64,000 nucleotides of DNA, taken from positions 4,789,418 to 4,853,417 of the forward strand of contig JBBCGL010000001.1 of the NCBI GenBank assembly GCA_037200385.1, given 5' to 3'. The notes below the pieces were generated by a model, which ran no database searches, had not been told where the DNA came from, and was given only the letters and a program-made list of their open reading frames with translations. Positions 19,601 through 25,380 of the stretch are shown piece after piece. The stretch is from Rhizomicrobium sp. (GTDB lineage Bacteria > Pseudomonadota > Alphaproteobacteria > Micropepsales > Micropepsaceae). The position numbers and the translations under genes are program-made. Within the stretch, counting starts at the first letter, position 1, and each line of letters opens with the position of its first letter.

Positions 19601-19680
19601 CGCGATTGATCGTCGATAGCAGTTCGCTCCAGATGTACTATACGAACACGCACTACAACAGCTTCTACCCAGTTCACTGA
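13657..19680 (+). CDS. Secreted Rhs/SpvB polymorphic toxin with barnase-like tip
   Basis: 2007 residues. A short hydrophobic N-terminus ending in RAMA looks like a Sec signal. An SpvB-type domain follows (PPLMTVPGTFSVDP, GKGWALSGLSAIGRC). Between residues about 330 and 640 there are seven FG-GAP/VCBS calcium motifs such as GDFNGDGLTD and GDFDGDGKTD. Many YD repeats lead to the Rhs core end at about 1670-1720 (ARLYDPTIARFLSPDG, NRYAYVENGPL, DPSGN). A Gly-rich linker ends in GENTEAAA near 1830. The last 60 residues resemble microbial RNases of the barnase/RNase Sa group: LPPGAYVSLDV, RGDTRLIV, YYTNTHYNSF. Arg and the last His are present; the usual Glu seems to be Ser. TTG 13561 is an alternative start. 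Confidence 0.85.
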   Translation: MFTLLLCLVAWTDRAMATDVPPLMTVPGTFSVDPMGAATYSLPLMVTPGTAGMMPALSLNYSSQAGDGIVGKGWALSGLSAIGRCPRTVAQDGIHGGVNYDSNDRFCMNGQHLVLISGTYGADGSEYRTEIESFSRVIAHGTAGNGPAWFEVHTKAGQVLEFGNTADSRVLAVGKATARVWAVDKVLDAKGNYYSVTYTNDATNGQAYPTRIDYTGNAAAGLSPYNSVQFTYNTSRADVVPTYQAGSLIQTTVLLTNVKAYAGANLVVDYRLGYRAGTSLTHSRLTSLTQCDASGACLAPTSFTWQGGTGTLTVSSASAGANSMGLAIVPGDFNGDGLTDAVFSLAYDGTSFVPLCPTGGTVNFGSQAGTFATGMTMATPLGGGPGYSGPACLDITAAIDIDGDGFADAALPLYSAGHWLPKNPHALLLNDRAGHLGSIGIIGGVRHPLFGFGDFNGDGRADYISETPSTVIFTPNFGDGVGGFTAGPPFPSLNDVDPIFVHDFDGDGCDDVNQDWIISYSCAPAVAQAAGGGSSINPTYGDFNGDGKTDALILSPSGPGTMTLSTGTGMVTTAFPTPAAWGGLVTIVPGDFDGDGKTDLAVVPVTATSASIYLSTGTGFTLAATIPLAWASSGGYGADWNNDGATDLWINTNSGFDTIYTFGYVPELITAISNGVGATTTITYDRLNHGTIYTKGSGAAYPAQDVVDARYVVSRVDAANGMGGTYAHTYAYSGLKSDLSGRGILGFSQMVETNLQDGTVKTLNFRTDFPYTGEVSSSTLVHGATTLSTVSNTFGATNLGGTRNFVFLSQSVVSGHDLDGSTLPTTTTNYTYDTYGNALTVAVAVSDGSSKTTTNTYSNDAVHWFLGRLTNISVTSVVGASTITRTSGFTYDAATGLLTEEVIEPGNAAYRLYTDYTYDAYGNRIQSTVSGSGIATRVSHVGYDARGEFATSTTNALSQSDSTAYDPGFAQPTSHTDPNGITTGWSYDSFGRRTLETRPDGTKTALSYAYCAGVNGGAFACPANGAYVAQATPQNSGGTQNGPAGIVYYDSLGRVIATDAQGFSGAWIRTARTYDANGFVHQTSRPYFVSGGTPKWTVNVYDDLGRVTQTTFPDGSHASFAFHGLTVSATNNLSQTTSITRNAQGLNASVTDAAGHATGYVYDAYGSLLTVTDSVGNVTSNTYDLRGNKTASSDPDMGSWSYVYDVLGELTSQTDAKSQTTTLTYDVLGRPLSRTEAGLYSAWAYGSSAASHNIGRPVDAQTCTAAGCASVASDRSFAYDALGRPTTMTLVIGSNTYVYTTAYDSDGRPATVAYPSGFVRRNAYTALGYLSQVKDDASGAVLWTVNSRDAELNATLQTAGNGVATTQTFDPNTGALTAVRAGTGGAVAAFDYAYDTLGNLTSRSDTGQAVFEKFCYDALNRLTASATAASTPAACTAAGAGIVSKSVSYDAVGNITAKSDVGTYAYPTPGPSSVRPHAVSAIAGTVNGVANPSYSYDANGNLTGGAGRSIAYSSFNRTRSIAQGGTADCLAYDTEHNRLRMDSYAAAACSGTPSASTTYLNDPVSGMGSEKVVAGAVTTWHDYLTVDGALVGERSCSGAAPCSSGASWLYFVSDHLGSIAVITDGSGAVAQRLSYDAWGRRRNADGSDNPGCTITAVTSRGYTGHEMLDSVCQVNANARLYDPTIARFLSPDGIVPNPFGSQSLNRYAYVENGPLSATDPSGNELVIVPGTHPPVDNGGDGPKGGGGGSAAGGGGGMAMLAGLYNHYRQLEMAAVNAQWLHASLINAADADAAHQAANQVKSAMQSLGGMDAQMYDTSAGAGIGGNAQGENTEAAASVAITGPADQGGPSRLDSNGVETVVVTPEGDDTNGGLNNGVYYGGVGPEDIASKSGFGAHVVGIPLPNGVTDPLDPKGLNKPMLTPIEAAALQRTVSIVKNGTAQDLAALNPHPYMNFPSKQTGAVLPPGAYVSLDVQMGSFRGDTRLIVDSSSLQMYYTNTHYNSFYPVH
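17818..18826 (+). repeat. Rhs core repeat, copy 1 (inside the full-length gene)
   Basis: This 1009-base stretch encodes the last YD repeats and the Rhs core up to DPSGN. It reappears nearly unchanged at 22451-23459 with a constant offset of 4633 bases; only a handful of differences were seen. Part of it recurs again at 25384. Long identity between gene-internal and downstream copies is the substrate for tip exchange by recombination. Confidence 0.9.
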
Positions 19681-19718
19681 CGGGTTGGCTGGATGTCGAT
19701 GTCGTTAAAGAGAAATCT

Positions 19719-20027
19719 ATGCAGGTAATTGAACTGGACGGGGCAAATTGGGCGGCAGCGACGGACTTTTACGATGCGCTTCTTGCTGCGCTCGGTGCAC
19801 CGAGATGGCACGGCCAGAGCGTTGATGCGCTGATCGACTCCATGATTTACGGTGGAGTTAATGCAATAGAGCCGCCCTACATTGTTAGGGTGAAGGGTAT
19901 CGGCAAGGTGCCTACTGAGGTGCAGACGGAAGTCGAATTGGCGAGTAAATACCTCGCGCAAGCACGCCAGGATTATCGCGCTTCACGCGGCCAGGATATC
20001 GAAGTGCAGCTTGAAATCGATGGGTGA
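19719..20027 (+). CDS. Barstar-like immunity protein
   Basis: 102 residues. Barstar binds and blocks barnase-type RNases. The start VIELDGANW, a first helix ATDFYDALLAALG and then RWHGQSVDALIDSMI correspond to barstar's INGEQI, helix 1 and YYGENLDALWDCL. The two aspartates that plug the RNase active site in barstar (Asp35, Asp39) are matched by the D of VDAL and the D of LIDS. The central EPPYIVRV strand also fits. The gene starts 38 bases after the toxin stop with no signal peptide, as expected for cytoplasmic immunity. This pairing supports the RNase call for the toxin tip. Confidence 0.82.
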   Translation: MQVIELDGANWAAATDFYDALLAALGAPRWHGQSVDALIDSMIYGGVNAIEPPYIVRVKGIGKVPTEVQTEVELASKYLAQARQDYRASRGQDIEVQLEIDG

Positions 20028-20505
20028 TTGTATCGCGAGACACGCCGCAACGCTGTTCAGAAAGGCTCCGATCTTCGCGGCGATAGCGCTGATTTTTATC
20101 GCCGCTGCACGCGCTGGAGCTACAAGTGCATCGGCTCAGCCCGACTTCGCACCAGGGCAAGAGTGGTCGATCAAATCGGCATCTCCGACGAAGGCGAAGG
20201 TCGTGATCGGGCGCATTGAATCGTGGAAGGACAAGGTCGTTGTCCATGTATCGATCATTGATATACCGATTCCACAGGGCATACCTGGAGCAGGCGGGAT
20301 AACGAGCATAGATCACGTACCGCTCGAAAGATCAGCACTCGCGGCATCGGTGGATCAGCTTCTGAATACGGACACAGAGCCTGCTAGTGGCTTTGAGGGC
20401 GGCTACGAACAATGGCGATCTGACGTTAAAGCGGACGTCTTCACGATCAGTGTCGCGCAGGTGATCGAGCTTATGTTCGAAGCCGTCAACCGACGCCGTG
20501 CATAG
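20020..20505 (+). CDS. Exported protein of unknown function, paralogue A
   Basis: 161 residues from ATG 20020, which overlaps the end of the barstar-like gene by 8 bases. A hydrophobic segment (FAAIALIFIAAARAGATSASA) forms a likely Sec signal. The mature part begins QPDFAPGQEWSIKSASPT and has IVxxIDIPIPQGIPGAGG-type and ALAASVDQLL segments. A close paralogue lies at 21356; the two share most of these motifs. I do not recognise the family. Placement in an Rhs tip array and export suggest an immunity protein against a periplasm-acting toxin, but this is inference. Confidence 0.6.
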   Translation: MGDCIARHAATLFRKAPIFAAIALIFIAAARAGATSASAQPDFAPGQEWSIKSASPTKAKVVIGRIESWKDKVVVHVSIIDIPIPQGIPGAGGITSIDHVPLERSALAASVDQLLNTDTEPASGFEGGYEQWRSDVKADVFTISVAQVIELMFEAVNRRRA

Positions 20506-20569
20506 CTGTTCGGTGTGTTTGTCGATACGAATCCAACCTCTAAATCGCATTGAGTTCAACGCGGCATCG

Positions 20570-20815
20570 ATGCTTCGAGCGTATCGCTTTTATGCGGTCG
20601 GCAGGTTGATTGCGGCGCAAGATCGACGCGTCCGCGCGCGAGATTTTTGGGCGTTCGCCTACATATCGCAGGCTCCGGGAGCTGGAACCGATATGTTCGC
20701 CGGTGCGACCAACCGATATGTCGTCTATTCTACGAGCACGACCATCAATCTTGGCGTGCTCACGGTCGATGTTCGAACGGTGACCAACATGTTCCCGCGC
20801 GCTGGTGGATTTTGA
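20570..20815 (+). CDS. Orphan small open frame, possible displaced toxin tip
   Basis: About 82 residues (MLRAYRFYAVGRL to FPRAGGF). The frame is open further upstream to 20498. Its second half (TNRYVVYSTSTTINLG and VLTVDVRTVTNM) looks like beta-strands of a globular domain. The stop at 20813-20815 overlaps the next start (20817, or GTG 20805) almost exactly, the usual arrangement of a toxin tip followed by its immunity gene. No ribosome site or known domain is seen, so it may be a remnant without expression. Weakly supported. Confidence 0.35.
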   Translation: MLRAYRFYAVGRLIAAQDRRVRARDFWAFAYISQAPGAGTDMFAGATNRYVVYSTSTTINLGVLTVDVRTVTNMFPRAGGF

Positions 20816-20816
20816 T

Positions 20817-21344
20817 ATGAGCAGCGGCAGCTTCCAAATCTCTTACAAAATATCGAGCTTGGGTGCGCTCGACGGCAAGGACGCTCGCCAGTTGCCCATG
20901 ATGGACATCACGAACTACTCGCTTCAAGGAGAGATGGAGATCGCAGCCGATGACGGCAAAATCGTGCTCGTTGAAGTGCCTTTGTTGGAGGTCTTTCATG
21001 CGATCAGACAGACTTTGAAAATTGTGCCGATCTTCACGCGGTCAGCACCCTATCAGCAGATGTTCCGCGAGGCGCGGACGGTCTTCACGGTCGAAAGCGA
21101 TCTAATTTTGATCGAGCACAAAGAGATTCCTCAGTTGCGGCAGCGCAGCGGATCGGCGCGCGTGAGCGGGAGCTATGTCGGTTTTTGCACGTCATTCGGA
21201 GCGTCGGCGAAGAACTTTGTGCGTGAGCTGGAGAAGGTTGCACCGAGTCTGTTCAGTGACGAAAAGACCACGGCGCAGTTCGGCGATCTCTTCGTCGGGG
21301 CGAAGATCAAAGACATCGATCCCAGTGTCTACTCCGTGATCTAA
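20817..21344 (+). CDS. Unknown cytoplasmic protein in tip array, candidate immunity protein
   Basis: 175 residues from ATG 20817 (GTG 20805 also possible). No signal peptide. Motifs: MSSGSFQISYKISSLGAL at the start, a central VEVPLLEVFHAIRQTL and a C-terminal region ending PSVYSVI. I do not recognise it. It directly follows an orphan frame that may be a toxin tip and precedes an exported paralogue gene, and its base composition is lower in GC than the Rhs cores, as is typical of swapped tip cassettes. Confidence 0.5.
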   Translation: MSSGSFQISYKISSLGALDGKDARQLPMMDITNYSLQGEMEIAADDGKIVLVEVPLLEVFHAIRQTLKIVPIFTRSAPYQQMFREARTVFTVESDLILIEHKEIPQLRQRSGSARVSGSYVGFCTSFGASAKNFVRELEKVAPSLFSDEKTTAQFGDLFVGAKIKDIDPSVYSVI

Positions 21345-21355
21345 GAGGAGTGACG

Positions 21356-21814
21356 ATGGTGGTTGTCCAACGAATTGCGTTCTCATTTTTGGCGGTCACG
21401 GCGTTGATTGTCGCCCTCACCGTGCGTGCTGAGACCGCCAGCGCACCGATTCCAGACTTCGCGCCAGGCCAAGAGTGGTCGATAAAATCGGCTTCGCCGA
21501 CGACGGCGAAGGTCATCATCGGCCGCGTGGAGCCGTGGCGAGACAGAGTCTCCGTCAACGTCTCGATAGTGGATATACCGATCCCGCAAGGTAATCCCGG
21601 TGCGGGCGGCGTGACACAGATCGCGCACATTCCGTTCGACAAAACTGCGCTCGCGGCGTCGGTGGACCGGCTTATTGCAACGGGTGTGTCGCCAGCTCCG
21701 AGCTTCGAGAGCGGCTACAAACAATGGCAGGATGCGAAGGGTGGCATCTTCACGATCAGCGTCGAGAAGGCCATCGAACTCATGTTCCAGACGATCAATC
21801 GACGGCAGGGCTGA
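21356..21814 (+). CDS. Exported protein of unknown function, paralogue B
   Basis: 152 residues, clear paralogue of the protein at 20020: both have DFAPGQEWSIKSASPT, a VDIPIPQG/IDIPIPQG segment followed by PGAGG, and ALAASVDxL. A Sec signal is visible (FSFLAVTALIVALTVRAETASA). Start ATG 21356 has AGAGGAG 5 bases upstream, a good ribosome site. The two copies bracket the orphan frame and candidate immunity gene at 20570-21344, as if a cassette had been duplicated or inserted between them. Immunity role is inference. Confidence 0.62.
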   Translation: MVVVQRIAFSFLAVTALIVALTVRAETASAPIPDFAPGQEWSIKSASPTTAKVIIGRVEPWRDRVSVNVSIVDIPIPQGNPGAGGVTQIAHIPFDKTALAASVDRLIATGVSPAPSFESGYKQWQDAKGGIFTISVEKAIELMFQTINRRQG

Positions 21815-21881
21815 CAGGTATCGACGCTGCTTTTGCACGTCGGCCGACACGAATCCCGCTCTGAATCTGCGCATCGGTCGC

Positions 21882-22124
21882 GTGATTTTTGCTCCATCAA
21901 CGCATCTGAAACATCGTCACCGCTGTGTTCTGACGGCTGATTTGGATCAAATGCAAGGACGTGGCGTAACGCCTTCTGTTGTCGAGGATGCCATTTTAAA
22001 TGGGGATGAGGCTGATACTTATAACAATCGATTGATGTATACTAGGTCAGAAAACGGGATTACGGTGATTACAGAGCAAGACGGTACGGTGGTGACCGTC
22101 ATAACTACGCCGCGAAAGCCGTAG
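21882..22124 (+). CDS. Displaced Rhs toxin tip, DUF4258-like
   Basis: The readable part is about 80 residues, from near GTG 21882 to TAG/stop at 22124; no proper start or upstream Rhs core is attached. The pattern of basic residues (HLKHRHRC), then GRGVTPSVVEDAILNG, then a strand pair ending VITEQDGTVVTVITTP, resembles DUF4258-type domains found at the C-terminus of polymorphic toxins ('H..RM.eRGi....ve.ai..G ... G.vvTv'). It ends 3 bases before its probable immunity gene. By itself it looks silent and would need recombination with an Rhs core to be delivered. Confidence 0.5.
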   Translation: MIFAPSTHLKHRHRCVLTADLDQMQGRGVTPSVVEDAILNGDEADTYNNRLMYTRSENGITVITEQDGTVVTVITTPRKP

Positions 22125-22127
22125 AGC

Positions 22128-22436
22128 ATGACAAGCGGAAAGAACAAATATCAATCCCGCGAGATTCGCTCGGCCTTGAACAACCTTCTTCTGCGCTACT
22201 GGGACCCCATCGGAGTGCGTGACATAGTGGGAGCCGAGGACGAGTATCGGGCCTATGCTGCCAAGGTTTATGTCATGATGGGCGAGCCGAATTTTTCCAG
22301 AGATGACTTGGTCAAATACCTTTATCAGACCGCCACCGGACATATGGGCCTAGCTGCAACGCCCGATCTTATGCAGCGGAGCATTGAAGCCGCCGACCGA
22401 ATTTTTGAAACCAAAGGTCAGTTGCTTCTTCATTGA
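22128..22436 (+). CDS. Small immunity-like protein with WDPIGV motif
   Basis: 102 residues, no signal peptide. It has IRSALNNLLLRYWDPIGV, then AEDEYRAYAAKVY and a C-terminal LGAATPDL-like GLAATPDLMQRSI. The pattern 'WDPIGV...DEYxxY' marks a widespread family of small proteins that often lie beside toxins or alone; the biochemical role is not established to my knowledge. It directly follows the DUF4258-like tip, so it is the likely immunity partner. Fifteen bases after its stop the second Rhs core copy begins. Confidence 0.62.
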   Translation: MTSGKNKYQSREIRSALNNLLLRYWDPIGVRDIVGAEDEYRAYAAKVYVMMGEPNFSRDDLVKYLYQTATGHMGLAATPDLMQRSIEAADRIFETKGQLLLH

Positions 22437-22450
22437 CGCACGCTTGAGGA

Positions 22451-23459
22451 GCGGCGTTCGACTACGCTTACGACACGCTGGGCAACCTGACCTCCCGCTC
22501 GGACACCGGCCAGGCCGTGTTCGAGAAGTTCTGCTACGACGCGCTGAACCGGCTCACCGCCTCGGCCACGGCGGCGAGCACGCCGGCCGCCTGCACCGCC
22601 GCGGGCGCCGGCATCGTGAGCAAATCGGTGTCCTATGACGCGGTGGGCAACATCACCGCCAAGTCGGATGTCGGGACCTATGCCTACCCCACGCCCGGCC
22701 CCGGCTCGGTGCGGCCGCATGCGGTGTCGGCGATCGCCGGCACGGTCAACGGCGTGGCCAATCCGAGCTATAGCTACGATGCCAACGGCAACCTGACCGG
22801 CGGCGCGGGGCGCAGCATCGCCTACAGCAGCTTCAACCGGACCCGTTCCATCGCGCAGGGCGGCACGGCGGACTGCCTCGCCTATGACACTGAGCACAAC
22901 CGGCTGCGGATGGACAGCTACGCGGCCGCGGCCTGCAGCGGGACGCCGAGCGCCAGCACGACTTACCTGAACGACCCGGTCTCCGGCATGGGGAGCGAGA
23001 AGGTCGTCGCCGGCGCCGTCACCACCTGGCACGACTATCTGACCGTCGACGGCGCGCTGGTGGGCGAGCGCTCCTGCTCCGGTGCCGCGCCGTGCAGCAG
23101 CGGGGCGAGCTGGCTCTACTTCGTGAGCGACCACCTGGGCTCCATCGCGGTGATCACCGATGGTTCCGGCGCGGTGGCCCAGCGGCTGAGCTACGACGCC
23201 TGGGGCCGGCGGCGCAACGCCGACGGCAGCGACAATCCGGGCTGCACGATCACCGCGGTCACCAGCCGCGGCTATACCGGGCACGAGATGTTGGACAGCG
23301 TCTGCCAGGTCAACGCCAATGCGCGGCTCTACGACCCCACCATCGCCCGCTTCCTGAGCCCCGACGGGATCGTGCCGAACCCGTTCGGCAGCCAGTCGCT
23401 CAACCGCTACGCCTATGTCGAGAACGGCCCCCTCAGCGCCACCGATCCTTCGGGGAACG
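22451..23459 (+). repeat. Rhs core repeat, copy 2
   Basis: Nearly identical to 17818-18826 with constant spacing, differing for example by one base near 22625 and a few near 22692-22702. The repeat starts abruptly at GCGGCGTTCG just after an in-frame TGA (22445-22447), so it lacks any upstream Rhs gene of its own. It ends at the DPSGN codons, after which the sequences diverge. Confidence 0.9.
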
Positions 23460-24307
23460 GCGAGATCGTCATCGTCAGGCCACCGCCGATCGTCAGCGAT
23501 GACGACGGGGGACCCCTCCAACACGGGCCGCCCATACCTGACAGCGGCCACGGCAGCATGGCCAGTGGTGGAATGATCGGAACGCTCGCATATCTTTACG
23601 ATCGCTATCGTCAGCGCGAGCTCGCGGCTCAAACCGCCCAATGGCTGCATGCCAGCATGATCAACGCCAGCGACGAAGACGCGGCGCACCAGGCCGCCAA
23701 TCAGGTCAAGGCCCTCATCCAGGCCCTCAACGGCATGGATGCACAGGTCTACGACACATCCCCAGGCGCAGGGATCGGAGGAAACTCGCAGGGCGAGAAC
23801 ACCGAGGCGGCGGCATACACCAATAGTAGCGACATGGAAGAAACATACCAGCAGTACAATGCCCACATCAGAGCTGCTGGAATCGATCCAAATTCGACTT
23901 CCGTGCCCCCCTCACAAAAGCAGGCAATCGACGCGATAACCGCTAGCGAAGGTTTCACCAATGCCGCGAACTCAATCTATAGTCAGAGCGTTGCTGTTGG
24001 CCGTGAGACGGGTGGTATACAGGTTTACCGGGAATCGGATGGATCGATACAAATCGAGCCATATGAGGGGACGCCTGCTGTTTGCAGCGCAGCAGCGGTG
24101 TCTTGCATGAATGCACCCAATCCAGACCCGTCCAAGGGCACTCTGTTGTTCGAGTGGCATCCCCATCCAATTGGACAACCCGGCTCCGATTTGCCTTCCG
24201 AAGCCAATCTCAACCGGTCACTGAGATACAATGTGCCCGGTGTCATATGGTCGATGGATGGGTCAACCCACAATCAGATTGATTACCTGGCGCACCCACT
24301 GCAATAG
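22517..24307 (+). CDS. Displaced Rhs core plus alternative toxin tip, JAB-like
   Basis: 596 residues from a possible GTG start; the homology begins earlier (22451) but an in-frame TGA at 22445 blocks it. The first 315 residues copy the Rhs core. The linker matches that of the full-length protein (WLHASxIN, AAHQAANQVK, GENTEAAA) and then a new tip starts. The tip contains LLFEWHPHPIGQ followed by LPSEAN, reminiscent of the H-x-H...S-x-x-D metal site of JAB/JAMM or DUF4329-like domains, with Asn in place of the last Asp. No signal peptide and no good ribosome site: a silent tip cassette unless recombined onto the full gene. Confidence 0.7.
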   Translation: MFEKFCYDALNRLTASATAASTPAACTAAGAGIVSKSVSYDAVGNITAKSDVGTYAYPTPGPGSVRPHAVSAIAGTVNGVANPSYSYDANGNLTGGAGRSIAYSSFNRTRSIAQGGTADCLAYDTEHNRLRMDSYAAAACSGTPSASTTYLNDPVSGMGSEKVVAGAVTTWHDYLTVDGALVGERSCSGAAPCSSGASWLYFVSDHLGSIAVITDGSGAVAQRLSYDAWGRRRNADGSDNPGCTITAVTSRGYTGHEMLDSVCQVNANARLYDPTIARFLSPDGIVPNPFGSQSLNRYAYVENGPLSATDPSGNGEIVIVRPPPIVSDDDGGPLQHGPPIPDSGHGSMASGGMIGTLAYLYDRYRQRELAAQTAQWLHASMINASDEDAAHQAANQVKALIQALNGMDAQVYDTSPGAGIGGNSQGENTEAAAYTNSSDMEETYQQYNAHIRAAGIDPNSTSVPPSQKQAIDAITASEGFTNAANSIYSQSVAVGRETGGIQVYRESDGSIQIEPYEGTPAVCSAAAVSCMNAPNPDPSKGTLLFEWHPHPIGQPGSDLPSEANLNRSLRYNVPGVIWSMDGSTHNQIDYLAHPLQ

Positions 24308-24332
24308 TACATCCAATTTGGTGGATCGAATT

Positions 24333-24689
24333 ATGTATTTGGCTCCGCGACTATTATTTTTGGCATTGAGTTTATGTTTGTGTAGTTGCGTCTCTACAGT
24401 CCAGACAAGCGGAAGATTTTGTTCGTTCAGTTACGATCAAGGCGTAATCGACAAGCTCGTGGTCCCCGAGCTAAAGAAAGCCTATGGCGAGCGCTACACA
24501 ATGTATGAAGTAGGAAAGCCAGGAATTTTGGAGAAAGCGGATACCGTTCAGCTAATCTTTGGGCAAGGCCGTATCGATGTATTAGACACCCCATTGTTTA
24601 TTATTGTAGTTGATCGTTGTGCGTCGAAGGTTTTGAAGGCTTATGAAACTTCTCCTTTCCCGAGCGATGCTCCTAGGCGCACTCCTTAA
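24333..24689 (+). CDS. Small lipoprotein, candidate immunity protein
   Basis: 118 residues. The N-terminus MYLAPRLLFLALSLCLCSC is a signal peptide ending in a lipobox-like LCSC (Cys near residue 19). The rest (SYDQGVIDKLVVPELKK, YEVGKPGILEKADTV, PLFIIVVDRCA) is not recognised. It begins 25 bases after the JAB-like tip, the position of an immunity gene. Membrane anchoring points to protection in the periplasm. The start at 24333 is chosen because only it gives the lipobox; AT content is higher than in the Rhs core. Confidence 0.55.
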   Translation: MYLAPRLLFLALSLCLCSCVSTVQTSGRFCSFSYDQGVIDKLVVPELKKAYGERYTMYEVGKPGILEKADTVQLIFGQGRIDVLDTPLFIIVVDRCASKVLKAYETSPFPSDAPRRTP

Positions 24690-24861
24690 ACTTGTCGGCG
24701 AATTTAATCTGCCGGCAGCGGGGCCGGTGCAGGCTGCCCGGCTTCAGCAACCGCCTTGGATTTTGTCACCCAGTTCTTTGACCACTGGCAGAAACTGCAT
24801 TGCGCAGGGAAATGTCAGCTATCGAAGCCGCGCATCACATCTCGTCCGAAATTGGATATTG
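24690..24861 (+). other. Gap with no gene seen
   Basis: 172 bases between two exported candidate immunity genes. Frames are open on the + strand, but none shows a motif or ribosome site. It may be the tail of another lost tip. Confidence 0.3.
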
Positions 24862-25371
24862 ATGGTAGGCGCCTATCGGCTTTCTTGGGTCCTCACCGTG
24901 CTGATATTGGGTGCAGCACAAACGTTTGCGGACGCGCAGTTCGGTACACTTTTGCCAGGAACTCCGCCGGGCCCAGAAGTAGCGCATTGGGTGCGCCTCC
25001 GGGTTATCGGAAACACTATCCAACCCGCTAGGCCGATTATCTGGATATCGCCACGGGCGTTCAGCAGAAGAGGACCGGATCAACTGACGGTTCTGACGCC
25101 GAAGGAGTACAACGTATTTCTTGGATTTGCCCATTCCTACCGTTGCTCGCAGAATGTTCCTAACAGCATCAAACCAGAGACACTTCTCGTCACGGGATAT
25201 GAAGCCGGGGTGAGGCGCGTCATGTGCGTATTGCCGCGCGACGGGGCGTGTGCATTTCTCTCCGGCATGCAGACCGAGCCCCATATCTATTGGTCGAATC
25301 CAAAGCGTAAGCCGATACACAATTTAGCCGTCAGCATCGGGTGCGAACGTTCCATTGACGAATACAAGTGA
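24862..25371 (+). CDS. Exported protein of unknown function in tip array
   Basis: 169 residues from ATG 24862. The start gives a clean Sec signal (YRLSWVLTVLILGAAQTFADA); the frame is open upstream to 24643 but that extension has no motif. The mature part contains VRLRVIGNTIQPARPIIW, LTVLTPKEYNVFLG and four Cys (RCSQN, MCVLP, ACAFL, IGCER), which could form disulfides in the periplasm. I do not recognise the family. It is followed within 12 bases by the third Rhs core fragment. Confidence 0.5.
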   Translation: MVGAYRLSWVLTVLILGAAQTFADAQFGTLLPGTPPGPEVAHWVRLRVIGNTIQPARPIIWISPRAFSRRGPDQLTVLTPKEYNVFLGFAHSYRCSQNVPNSIKPETLLVTGYEAGVRRVMCVLPRDGACAFLSGMQTEPHIYWSNPKRKPIHNLAVSIGCERSIDEYK

Positions 25372-25380
25372 CTGTAGGGG

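Noticed and set aside
13657-19680. Type VI secretion-linked Rhs (PAAR/VgrG)
   Set aside because: No PAAR, VgrG or T6SS gene in the window; the N-terminus looks like SpvB with a Sec-type signal.
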